Source of the DNA: MPNP01 sp965221445 | Lineage (GTDB): Bacteria > Pseudomonadota > Alphaproteobacteria > Rhodobacterales > Rhodobacteraceae | Assembly: GCA_965221445.1 (NCBI GenBank) | Contig: CBDCSF010000013.1 | Span: forward strand, 1,240,001 to 1,304,000 | DNA length: 64,000 bases | Direction of reading: 5' to 3' | In this document: piece after piece, positions 52,872 through 61,209 of the stretch | Numbering within the stretch: position 1 is the stretch's first letter | How the letters are laid out: each line of letters starts with the position of its first letter | The notes under the pieces: model-generated | Told to the model about the DNA's origin: nothing | Seen by the model: the letters and a program-made list of their open reading frames with translations, nothing else | Databases searched by the model: none | Translations under genes and position numbers: made by a program

Positions 52872-53175
52872 TTGGGAAAGTTAATCAGCGTGGGAGTCGA
52901 CAATAAACCCCATCGCTACGAGGCAATTGCTGTATCAAGCGAAAGTACCGTTGTAGCAGAATACATACCAGATGAAACCAGAGATACTGCCTTTCAGTCA
53001 GAGGCTCAACTGGAAAAGATTTTATTGAACAGTTACAATCACAAGCTTTTGAATACCTACCAATTAATTCTGAGAAAGAGCTGATCTTAAACCTTCGCCA
53101 CCAGCTGGAGAAACTGAACAATTTCAAATTTACGGATAGTGAGTGGGATTCCTTCTTCAAGACAACACTAGCTAG
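52872..53175 (+). pseudogene. hsdR: hsdR fragment 1 (N-terminal), frameshifted
   Basis: The N terminus of a type I restriction endonuclease. A TTG at 52872 or GTG at 52890 opens the frame; it reads well to EAQLEK, then the frame is lost near 53015-53021, where one A of an A-run appears to be missing. In the shifted frame it continues DFIEQLQSQAFEYLPINSEK through DSEWDSFFKTTLA up to the target site of the first insertion element. Joined across both elements it belongs with the fragments at 54998-55691 and 58346-60398. Confidence 0.85.
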
Positions 53176-54997
53176 TGCCTGCCCGAAAAGTATATAAACA
53201 TTACAGTCTCCCTTGACAACAAGGGTTTGGAATCGAGATGTTACTATGAAGATCGGTTTCATCACTGGTATTTTCACATTTCAGGGCCTTTTTTCACCTA
53301 ATATTCATCAATCTTCGCAGGTTCTGACCCATGAGACATGTAATCAAGCCCTACCGTGAACTCGGTGACATTGACATTGCCGGCATTGACCTCGGACGCA
53401 AGTGCCGTGATGACATGCCCGCCCTTTTGATAGGACTTCAACATCTTTATTGCGACAAGGAATTGAGGTCCCAGCTGTTTGCCCTTCTGGAGGAACACCT
53501 GGCCCCCGATGTCAGCCATGACCTTGGCCGTCCGGGCATGGAGTTGTGGCAGATCCTTGTCATGGGTGTTGTGATGCAGGGGCTGAACTGTGACTTTGAC
53601 CGTCTGCATGACCTGGTCAACGAGCACAACACCCTGCGGCAGTTTCTCGGTCATGCGGATATCTGGGACCGGAGGCAGTATTCGTACCAGTCGGTTGTTG
53701 ACAATGTGAGTCTACTGACTCCGGAGTTGTTGTCAGAAGTCGGCAAACTGGTTGTGGGTAGTGGTCACAAGGTCTCAAAAAAAAAGCCTGGCGTCTTGTT
53801 GCACGGGCGCAGTGATTCGTTTGTGGTCGAGACGGATGTCCATTACCCGACGGATGTCAACCTTTTGTGGGACGCGATGCGCTGTCTGATCAGGGAAAGT
53901 GGTCGTGCGGCTAATGAGTGTGGACTTTCCGGTTGGCGGCAATGGCTTCACCTGACCGATGCCGTCAGGAAGAGGTTTCATGCGGTTCGCAGGACCCGCC
54001 GGGTGTCACCGGAACGCGTGGAGGCGTATCTTGTCCTGTGCCGCAAGCTTGTTGTCCGTGCTGAAGGGACCCGGTCGGCGTTGCAGGATGCCCGGATCAG
54101 GTGTCGTCTCAGGAAGGGTAATCCTGTTAAGATCGACCATTTCATCGGCCATGCGAAGAGACAGATTGACCAGGTTGAGCGCCGTTTGCTCAAGGGCGAG
54201 ACGATACCCCAAGATGAGAAGGTGTTTTCGGTCTTTGAACCCCACACCCGGTGGATCTCCAAGGGCAAGGCGGGACGTCCGGTTGAACTCGGTGTTCCGG
54301 TGTGCATTGTGGAGGACGAGTTTGGTTTTGTTCTGAACCACCGGATCATGTGGGAGGGGAATGATGTTGACCATGCGGTACCGGTGGTTGGGGAAACGCA
54401 ATCCCGTTTTCTGGATTTCAGGTCGTGCAGTTTTGACCGCGGTTTTCACAGTCCGCAGAACCGTCTTGACCTTGACACTCTCCTGGAGCACAATGTCCTG
54501 CCGAGGAAGGGCCGGTTGAGCAGGGCCGACAGGATCAGGGAAAGTGACGAGACATTCGTAGCGATGCGCCGGAAGCATCCGGCGGTGGAATCGACAATCA
54601 ACAACCTCGAACACCGTGGTCTTGATCGTGTGCGGGCCCATGGTTCTGGCGGATTTGAACGTGTTGTCGGTCTGTCTGTCCTTGCCTTCAACATCCATCG
54701 TCTTGGCCTGTTGCTCCGCCGTCGTCGCCAGTTGCTTCTCAAGCGCCGTCGTCAGCGTTTGCCGCTGGCAGCCTGACCCCCTTTTTGTCTCTGAAATGGT
54801 GACCGTTCTGCAGGGAACGGAGGGAGAGGTCTGTCATGGTGGTCGGAAACGGGCTGTTTTTTGTGGATAACTCTCGCAACAAGGCGTTTTTTTGTGGAAA
54901 AACTGTTCCAATCCACCCATTATTGGTAAATCGGGAGTGGTTTTGTTACCTGGATTTTTGGTGAATTGTCAAAAATAGGGTATTTTCTGGGCAGGCA
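53176..54997 (+). mobile_element. Insertion sequence of the ISNCY (ISDol1-like) type inside hsdR
   Basis: An element of about 1822 bp. Its ends are inverted: TGCCTGCCC at the left (53176) and GGGCAGGCA at the right (to 54997), with further partial match inwards (GAAAA). It is flanked by an 8-bp duplication CTAGCTAG (53168-53175 and 54998-55005), itself a palindrome, so the exact boundary could shift by a base. Removing the element and one duplication restores the hsdR frame perfectly (FFKTTLA then SNNDGILEKTARIQDD). The element is clearly richer in G+C than everything around it, pointing to recent arrival from a GC-rich host. Confidence 0.88.
53331..54776 (+). CDS. Transposase, ISNCY family
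   Basis: A 481-residue transposase that fills the element. It matches the pattern of ISNCY/ISDol1 transposases: IKPYRELGDIDIAGIDL, GRPGMELWQILVMGVVMQGLN, SDSFVVETDVHYPTDVNLLWDA with a catalytic-type Asp, EEKVFSIFEPHT-like DEKVFSVFEPHTRWISKGKAG, FDRGFHSPQN and HPAVESTINNLEHRGLDRVR with the final Glu. The full length and intact motifs suggest it is active or was until recently. The C terminus is very arginine-rich. Codon use is GC-rich, unlike neighbours. Confidence 0.88.
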   Translation: MRHVIKPYRELGDIDIAGIDLGRKCRDDMPALLIGLQHLYCDKELRSQLFALLEEHLAPDVSHDLGRPGMELWQILVMGVVMQGLNCDFDRLHDLVNEHNTLRQFLGHADIWDRRQYSYQSVVDNVSLLTPELLSEVGKLVVGSGHKVSKKKPGVLLHGRSDSFVVETDVHYPTDVNLLWDAMRCLIRESGRAANECGLSGWRQWLHLTDAVRKRFHAVRRTRRVSPERVEAYLVLCRKLVVRAEGTRSALQDARIRCRLRKGNPVKIDHFIGHAKRQIDQVERRLLKGETIPQDEKVFSVFEPHTRWISKGKAGRPVELGVPVCIVEDEFGFVLNHRIMWEGNDVDHAVPVVGETQSRFLDFRSCSFDRGFHSPQNRLDLDTLLEHNVLPRKGRLSRADRIRESDETFVAMRRKHPAVESTINNLEHRGLDRVRAHGSGGFERVVGLSVLAFNIHRLGLLLRRRRQLLLKRRRQRLPLAA

Positions 54998-55691
54998 CTA
55001 GCTAGTAACAATGATGGTATTTTAGAAAAGACGGCACGAATTCAGGATGATTATATCCAGATATTAAACCGTGATGACCGAACGTTCAAAAACATACGTC
55101 TGATTGACAAGCAAAACATCCACAACAACAGTTTACAGGTAATCAATCAATATGAAGCTGAAGGAAGAAGAAGCAATCGTTATGATGTAACTGTTCTGGT
55201 CAATGACCTGCCCATGGTGCATGTGGAGCTCAAACGGCGGGGAGTGGATATACGTGAAGCCTTCAATCAGATCAACAGATACCAAAGAGACAGTTTTTGG
55301 TCTGGTACCGGCCTTTTTGAATATGTCCAGCTTTTTGTTATTAGCAATGGTACCCTAACCAAATACTACAGCAACACAGTCCGTGATGGACATTTGGCTG
55401 AACGAAGGAATAAACGTTCAAGACACAAGACATCCAACAGCTTTTCATTTACCAGCTGGTGGGCTGACGCGAAGAATCAACCCATTGCTGATTTGACCGA
55501 CTTTACCAAAACTTTCTTCGCTAAACGTACAATATTGAACATCCTATCCCGATACTGTGTTTTCGATGTAGACAATAAACTGTTGGTCATGAGGCCTAAT
55601 CAAATTGTGGCCGCCGAGCAGATACTACAACGGATTGTGACCAGTACAAACTATCGTCAGTTGGGGAAATCAGAAGCTGGAGGATAAATTT
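54998..55691 (+). pseudogene. hsdR: hsdR fragment 2 (nuclease domain), between two insertion elements
   Basis: Reading from the right target duplication of the first element: SNNDGILEKTARIQDDY, then RLIDKQNIHNNSLQVINQYE and the PD-(D/E)xK nuclease core RYDVTVLVNDLPMVHVELKRRG, then FNQINRYQRDSFW and YVQLFVISNGT. This is the endonuclease domain. It runs to an in-frame TAA at 55685-55687, just before the second element, where intact relatives have Tyr in a G-[YF]-I-W-H-T-T-G-S-G-K-T run. The TAA is inside the target duplication of the second element, so it was there before that insertion. Confidence 0.88.
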
Positions 55692-55708
55692 GGTGCTTAT
55701 ATACCTGA

Positions 55709-55849
55709 CTAGCCATTTTTCTCTGTCTTCCCCACCTCCCTTTCCCTGAATAAGGCCATTGCGATAGCCTCTGCCCTCTGATGAACTTCATCTGGAATTT
55801 GATTATTATTACTGTTTTCTTGTTCATTCTCATTTGTTTGTTGTTTCAT
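55709..55849 (-). CDS. Small passenger ORF, 46 residues
   Basis: From ATG 55849 to a TAG that lies within the left inverted repeat (55709-55711). The product is very rich in Asn and Gln at first (QQTNENEQENSNNNQ) and then has a helical part, DEVHQRAEAIAMALFRERE. AAGAG lies 7 nt before the start. Too short to be certain, but composition and ribosome site favour a real gene; no known family recognised. Confidence 0.45.
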   Translation of the reverse strand: MKQQTNENEQENSNNNQIPDEVHQRAEAIAMALFREREVGKTEKNG

Positions 55850-55942
55850 AAAATTTCTCTTGTTTTATTGATTGTTTAACTTGCTTGACTAATACCCCCG
55901 CATTTTGTAGGAGTCTTAATTTTGCTTATAAATGGGGGTATT

Positions 55943-56494
55943 GTGAAAAGATTACTTGGTTGTATATTAGCATACTTTGTTATGAGTTCACCAATTTATG
56001 CTGGTTGGTATTCTGAAACTTTTATTGATGCTATTACAGACGAAGAAAGTCTGGTTATTTTTTCAGATGAAGAAAATGTTTTAATTCGTTGTGAGTCAAA
56101 AAAATATTTCGGTGTTGAAGGCCAAACAACATTTGTTGCGTTTATTGTTCCTGAAGGAAAAAGAGTGTATGTTTCTGATGGTTCCGCTTGGGTCCTCTAT
56201 AGGTTTGATAAAGAACCTCATGATAAAATTTATCTTGATGAATTGAGAAGTGGTAATGGTCTTGCCTTCACGACTGAACTTAAAGATGAAATGGTCCGTT
56301 ATAAAAGTGAGGATAGATTTCGTTACGATCGCTATATAAAATACTTCGAATTTATCAGGAATATGATGGAAAAAGAACGATTGTTAATTCGTATCCCAAC
56401 AGGAAGTACCGACACAGACTTAGAAATTAATTTAGACGGATTATCTGAAGTTCTTACCCCTTACCTAGAATATTGCGGTCTTGATGTTGATTAG
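55943..56494 (+). CDS. Passenger gene: exported protein of unknown function
   Basis: A 183-residue protein starting at GTG 55943 with GGGGG 4-8 nt upstream (a frame extension to 55922 is less likely). Residues 1-20 are a signal peptide ending IYAGW. The mature part has a beta-rich region (TDEESLVIFSDEENVLIRC, FVAFIVPEGKRVYVSDGSAWVLYRFD) that reminds me of small periplasmic VasI-like proteins, a weak resemblance only. Its 3' end overlaps that of the opposing gene by 41 nt. Cargo of the IS1595-family element. Confidence 0.6.
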   Translation: MKRLLGCILAYFVMSSPIYAGWYSETFIDAITDEESLVIFSDEENVLIRCESKKYFGVEGQTTFVAFIVPEGKRVYVSDGSAWVLYRFDKEPHDKIYLDELRSGNGLAFTTELKDEMVRYKSEDRFRYDRYIKYFEFIRNMMEKERLLIRIPTGSTDTDLEINLDGLSEVLTPYLEYCGLDVD

Positions 56495-57080
56495 GAGTTA
56501 AACAGAAATCCTCCTGCACAATCACACTGGCTTTATTACTAATTGCAAATTCGTATTCGAAAAGTTCTCCCTTTTTTACTTTCTCCATAACTTTCCTACA
56601 TCCTTCACAATATCCTAGATCAGATAAAGTTTTAGCCACAATCTCCAAATGGTGCCTAAAATAAATATCTTCAGTTGTGCAGTAATTTAAGTGGTAGAGT
56701 TTAGGGTCTGGGATAAAATCTCCGTACAACTTGAAATACTTCACCCAGTCGTGTTGTTCATCTTTATTTCGTTTCTCATCTATTTTGCACAATACAGCCC
56801 ATTTACTGATTTCTCCAGAAATATATTTCCCTTTTTCTTTATCTGCTTTGATAAGGTCGTTTCTTCTGTTTTTATCCCATTCGTATAGTTTAAATCCTAA
56901 CAAAGTTATCAGAAAAAGAAATACTGATAGTACAATTTCATCCATATTTTCACTCCAAAGATTCCCATCCAATTGAATTGGCTGGGAGACATTGAAAAAC
57001 ATGGGGATTAGGGCCATTACAAATGAGACCCCTAGAGGTATTATTTTCATACTTAAATACTTACAAATTGATAGGAACAA
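56454..57080 (-). CDS. Passenger gene: membrane-anchored protein of unknown function
   Basis: A 208-residue protein (or 198 from the ATG at 57050). Two hydrophobic segments, about 12-31 and 46-66, anchor it; the remainder is a charged cytoplasmic domain (EWDKNRRNDLIKADKEKGKY, then CRKVMEKVKKGELFEYEF) with a Cys pair at GYCEGC. No family recognised. Convergent with the exported protein gene and in the same orientation as the transposase, but a strong terminator separates them, so it must have its own promoter. Confidence 0.6.
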   Translation of the reverse strand: MFLSICKYLSMKIIPLGVSFVMALIPMFFNVSQPIQLDGNLWSENMDEIVLSVFLFLITLLGFKLYEWDKNRRNDLIKADKEKGKYISGEISKWAVLCKIDEKRNKDEQHDWVKYFKLYGDFIPDPKLYHLNYCTTEDIYFRHHLEIVAKTLSDLGYCEGCRKVMEKVKKGELFEYEFAISNKASVIVQEDFCLTPNQHQDRNILGKG

Positions 57081-57132
57081 CTTTTCCTTATCAAAACCAA
57101 ATCCCCTTATCTTGTCAATTGGTTAAAACAAA

Positions 57133-57166
57133 AAAGCCCGAGTACCATCAAGAATACTCGGGCTTT
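57133..57166 (-). terminator. Terminator of the IS1595-type transposase gene
   Basis: A perfect 12-bp stem, AAAGCCCGAGTA (57133-57144) with TACTCGGGCTTT (57155-57166), around a 10-nt loop. On the minus strand it is followed by TTTTTTGTTTT. It starts 14 nt past the transposase stop and shields the passenger genes from the transposase transcript. Confidence 0.9.
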
Positions 57167-57179
57167 GACTTGATTAGAG

Positions 57180-58145
57180 TCAATCAGTAGTCATAGCACT
57201 TTCGCACTTACCGATTAACTCCTTATACATGAGTCGCTCACCAACCAGATTGGCAACAATTTCACCCATCTGGTCTATAGTGTCCAAATCACGCATATTA
57301 TGACGAGCAGCAAATTCGTTTACATAACGATGTAGATGCTGCTTTTCGAATTTATGGAAAGTTCCCTGATGCCCTCTCTTAAGTAAAGACCAAAAACTTT
57401 CCAACCCATTGGTATGGGCTTGATTCTTCACATACTGCCCAACACTGTGATTGACTGGGTAGTGATGCGTGAGACCTTTGTAAGACCTGTTTTCGTCCGT
57501 ATACTTGACTGTATCTTCCGAAACATTGTCATTAACAAAACCCTGTAGGGTTTCCTTCTTGGTATTCTTAACAACCTTCACTTTTACCTGATTGGTTGTT
57601 CGGTCTTTGATACCAACGACAATACTTTTACCAACTCCTCCCCTACCAGCATTAAGTTTCTTGTCCTTATGCTTATTCTTCTCCTTGCCACCCATGTAGG
57701 TTTCATCAACTTCAACCTCACCTTCAAACACAATACCACTATCCTTGAAGGCTTGTCTGATGCGGTGATTAAGAAACCATGCACTTTTTTGAGTAATACC
57801 CAAATCACGATGCAACCTCATGCTGGATATACCCTTGATAGAGGTTGCTTGCATGTAAATGGCGATTACCCACTTCTGTAGGGGAATTTGTGATCTGGTC
57901 ATAACCGTTCCAGTTCTGACACTGAAGTGCTTACGACAGTCCTTGCAACGGTAGGGCATGGGTTTTCGGTTGGCTGTTTTACTAAGCCTTGATGAATCGC
58001 AATGTGGGCAGGTAGGCTCCCCTCTCCACCTCACTTTTTCAAGCCACTCCTCTGCTGCTTGGTCGTTTGGGAAGCGGGTAAAAAGTTGGGTGAGTGTTAT
58101 ACCAGTTCGGTGGTATCGACCTGGTGCATTTGGTGCTGTAGACAT
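57180..58145 (-). CDS. Transposase, IS1595 family
   Basis: A 321-residue transposase. An N-terminal zinc ribbon, Cys46, Cys49, Cys67 and Cys70 (CPHC, CKDC), precedes an ISXO2-like DDE domain: VDETYMGGKEKN holds the first Asp, KYTDENRSYKGL the second acidic position, and HTNGLESFWSLLKRGHQGTFH the last. Intact length and motifs. The presence of matched inverted repeats and an exact target duplication shows that it moved here and has not been eroded since. Confidence 0.92.
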   Translation of the reverse strand: MSTAPNAPGRYHRTGITLTQLFTRFPNDQAAEEWLEKVRWRGEPTCPHCDSSRLSKTANRKPMPYRCKDCRKHFSVRTGTVMTRSQIPLQKWVIAIYMQATSIKGISSMRLHRDLGITQKSAWFLNHRIRQAFKDSGIVFEGEVEVDETYMGGKEKNKHKDKKLNAGRGGVGKSIVVGIKDRTTNQVKVKVVKNTKKETLQGFVNDNVSEDTVKYTDENRSYKGLTHHYPVNHSVGQYVKNQAHTNGLESFWSLLKRGHQGTFHKFEKQHLHRYVNEFAARHNMRDLDTIDQMGEIVANLVGERLMYKELIGKCESAMTTD

Positions 58146-58345
58146 ACCTATACTCCTTATGTTCTAATGGTGTATCTCTCTATTGTAGATACACGGATAT
58201 TCGTAGAATTTTTGGGGGTGTGAGATACCGCTAGGGTATTCTTGAGGTTTTAAAATTTCTTAAGAATGAATAATACTTCTATAAGGGGTATGTTTAGGTA
58301 TTATTGATAAGGACAAAACTTTGGCTAGTCAGATATATAAGCACC

Positions 58346-60398
58346 ATAAATTTTGTACACTACTGGAAGTGGCAAAACATTGACTAGTTTCAAAGCAGCT
58401 CGACTGGCACATGAACTACCGTTTGTAGACAAGGTTCTTTTTGTAGTCGATCGCAAGGATCTTGATTACCAGACCCTGAGGGAATACGAACGCTTTGAAA
58501 AAGGGGCCGCCGATTCCAATTCTTCAACTGCAGTTTTGCAAAAACAACTGGAAGATCCAAAAGCGCGCATCATAATTACTACCATCCAAACACTAAGCCG
58601 ATTTGTGGCAAGCAATAAAAATCACCCAACTTTTGGTAGCCATGTAGTCATAATTTTTGATGAATGTCATAGGAGTCAATTCGGTGATATGCACGTAGCT
58701 ATAACCCGGAGTTTCAAATGCTACCATCTTTTTGGCTTTACTGGTACGCCCATTTTTGCTGACAACGCTGGTAGTCAGGGAAACCCAAAAATACGGACCA
58801 CCGAACAGGCTTTTGGTGATAAATTACACACCTACACAATAGTCGATGCTATCAATGACAGGAATGTTCTACCTTTTCTTATAGATTATATTGATACAAT
58901 CAGTACATCACATGATATCAAGGATAAACAAGTTTCAGCGATTGATACTGAACGAACCCTAATGGATCCAGAACGTATATCCAAAGTGGTTCGTTATATC
59001 CGTGAACACTTTGATCAGAAAACAAAACGCAATTCCAGCTACAGACATTTTGATAGATACCTAAAAGGATTTAATTCACTGTTTGCAACCTCCTCTATTG
59101 AGGCCGCAAAACGATATTATGCTGAATTCATAAAACAACAAAGGGTATTACCAACCGACCAACAATTAAAGGTGGGTCTGATCTACAGTTTTGCACCAAA
59201 CGAAGAGGAAGTGGATGGTCTTTTAAACGAGGAAGATTTTGAGACAGAGAAGTTGGATCAAACCTCAAGAGATTTTCTTGACGATGCAATCAATGACTAT
59301 AATGATTTGTTTGGAACCAGCTACGATACATCAGCGGAAAAGTTTCAGAATTACTACAAGGATTTATCGGAGCGGTTAAAGAAAAGAGAATTAGACCTTG
59401 TGATCGTGGTAAATATGTTCCTTACCGGTTTTGACGCAACTACACTCAATACTCTTTGGGTTGACAAGAACTTGCGTACCCATGGTTTAATTCAAGCTTA
59501 TTCTCGTACCAATCGTATACTAAATACCGTCAAAACTTATGGTAATATAGTTTCATTTCGAGATCTCGAACAGCAAACCAATGATGCACTGGCCCTTTTC
59601 GGAAACAAGGATGCCAAAGGCATTGTACTCCTCAAGTCATATACTGAGTATCATGAAGATTATCAGAAGCAGATTGATAATCTACTAACCGACTTCCCAC
59701 TCAATCAATCCATAGAAGGTGAAGAAGAGCAGAAACTTTTTATCAAAATATTTGGTGCAATTCTCAGGTTAAAAAATATCCTGACTGCATTTGATGATTT
59801 TGTGGATAATGAAATTCTCAGTGAACGAGATTTTCAGGATTATCAAGGTATTTATTTAAACCTTGAGGCCCAATTCCGTTCAGAAACTGATGCTGAAAAA
59901 GAAACGGTAAATGACGATGTGGTATTTGAGATTGAGTTGGTAAAACAGGTCGAGATCAACGTAAATTATATCCTGATGTTGGTAGAGAAATACCTGAAAG
60001 AAAAAGGGTCTGGTGAAGACAAGGAAATCCGGGCCAACATTGTACGTGCAGTTGACTCGAGCCCCAGTTTACGTAACAAGAAAGACCTCATTGAGCAATT
60101 TGTAGATTCAGTTTCAATTAACGACAAAATTGATGCCTCATGGCAAAATTTTATAACTGAGAAGAAAATAAAGGAACTTAATCGGATAATTGAAGAAGAA
60201 GATCTTAATCCAAAAGAAACCAAATCATTTATTGACAGAGCGTTCCTTGATGGTGGAATTTCGGTAACAGGTACTGCCATAACCAATATCCTACCACCAG
60301 TTCCTAGATTCGATAGATCGAACAGTCATGCAATAAAGAAACAAACTGTACTTGAGAAATTGAATATTTTCTTTGATAGATACATTGGATTGATTTGA
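58346..60398 (+). pseudogene. hsdR: hsdR fragment 3 (translocase motor and C-terminal domains)
   Basis: Reading from the right duplication of the IS1595-type element, the frame is open for more than 680 codons: TTGSGKTLTSFKAA (Walker A), VIIFDECHRSQFGD (motif II), GFTGTPIF, and VVNMFLTGFDATTLNTLWVDKNL with IQAYSRTNRI (motifs V-VI). These are the superfamily 2 translocase motor of HsdR, type I EcoR124-like. The last 200 residues are the helical C-terminal domain. A TTG near 58353 could start translation, but without the nuclease domain and without HsdM/HsdS it cannot restrict. Together with the earlier pieces it shows a dead gene. Confidence 0.88.
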
Positions 60399-60911
60399 TG
60401 TTGGATTTAGCTTTATCAAATGGAATAATATACTAACAGGTAAGATTTCGGAAAAATTTCAATAAGCCTTTCATTCTCCCAGATCTTGACTTGTTGTCCG
60501 AGCTGTCATTCACTATCTTGCCACCACAACAATATATTCTTCTTATCTTTTCATGTGTCCTTCAGCCACCCGAGCTCAAGGCAGGACTGTGGTACTTCTG
60601 ATATTGCTGTTTGAATCCATCAAGTAATGTTAAACCTGAATCTAGGCGACCCGAAACCCAGTCCACTACAGAACACGCATCAGGGAATCAGGTCCAGAAA
60701 AATTACCCTGATACGAGGATCCCTTCGACTTGACTCCGAAACCAGCTGGTTATTAGTGAGCTCTGCTCTCTTCCCCAATAATCACGGAAAGCAAAAATGG
60801 GCTAATTTAGGGTTTATTCAGATACCTCGAAGGTCGAGGAAATGCGTTAAACCGAAAATGACGGGGAGGTAAATCGGGCTTTTGGCGGGTTTCAAGCTAA
60901 TTCTGATCAGT
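60399..60911. other. Gap without recognised gene
   Basis: 513 bases after hsdR. Open frames in it are short and not protein-like; I see no repeats or terminator that I can support. Confidence 0.45.
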
Positions 60912-61165
60912 TCAGGATGAACCGAGAATTGCAATGCCGCCAACGACTAGGCCGACCATGGTTAGAATGAGTCTAATTTCTCGCTTGGTAGCATCGGCCC
61001 CTGTAATTCCTTCAGGGTTGTATTTATAACGGTTTTCATGATCTCATAATCCTTCTTCAGAAGTTCAATTCGTTTTTGAGGTAAGTGTACCAAGTTTACA
61101 ACCATGTAATAGATGTGATGGAATTGGAACAGTAGGGACTTACCGAAATCAAACCAAGATGTCAA
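60912..61165 (-). pseudogene. Frameshifted small coiled-coil/transmembrane protein
   Basis: From ATG 61165 the frame gives a helical segment, LPQKRIELLKKDYEIMKTVINTTL, and then an unrelated tail; in the neighbouring frame, from about 61010 to the TGA at 60912, it reads DATKREIRLILTMVGLVVGGIAILGSS, a membrane helix with the same pattern as the intact protein at 63314-63538 (EAIKREKTMTLTIAGLFGLKIAILG). A single indel near 61000-61015 would join them. I take this as a broken member of that small family, resembling DUF1640-type coiled-coil anchors. Confidence 0.6.
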
Positions 61166-61209
61166 TTAATGGTAAAGTAGAATGTATTGACTGGTGTATC
61201 CACATATAG

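Larger units (their letters stand above)
55692..58345 (-). mobile_element. IS1595-family transposon with passenger genes, inside hsdR
   Basis: A 2654-bp element bounded by 24-bp inverted repeats (55692-55715 and 58322-58345) that differ at a single position; both begin GGTGCTTATATA and end TGACTAGCCA reading inwards. It is flanked by an 8-bp duplication ATAAATTT (55684-55691, 58346-58353), the size usual for IS1595. It carries an IS1595-type transposase and three further open frames not related to transposition. Its base composition is AT-rich, unlike the other element. Such cargo-bearing IS1595 elements are known, but this cargo I cannot identify. Confidence 0.9.

Noticed and set aside
54616..54870. 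An 84-codon open frame overlapping the end of the ISNCY transposase
   Set aside because: It is a shadow of the transposase in a GC-rich region, where long chance frames are common.
51713..60398. An active type I restriction-modification system
   Set aside because: HsdM and HsdS are stumps and HsdR is split by a frameshift, a stop and two insertions.
60627..60872. An 81-codon plus-strand open frame after hsdR
   Set aside because: Composition is not protein-like (many Arg/Lys/Ser clusters, no periodicity), no ribosome site, and no family resemblance.
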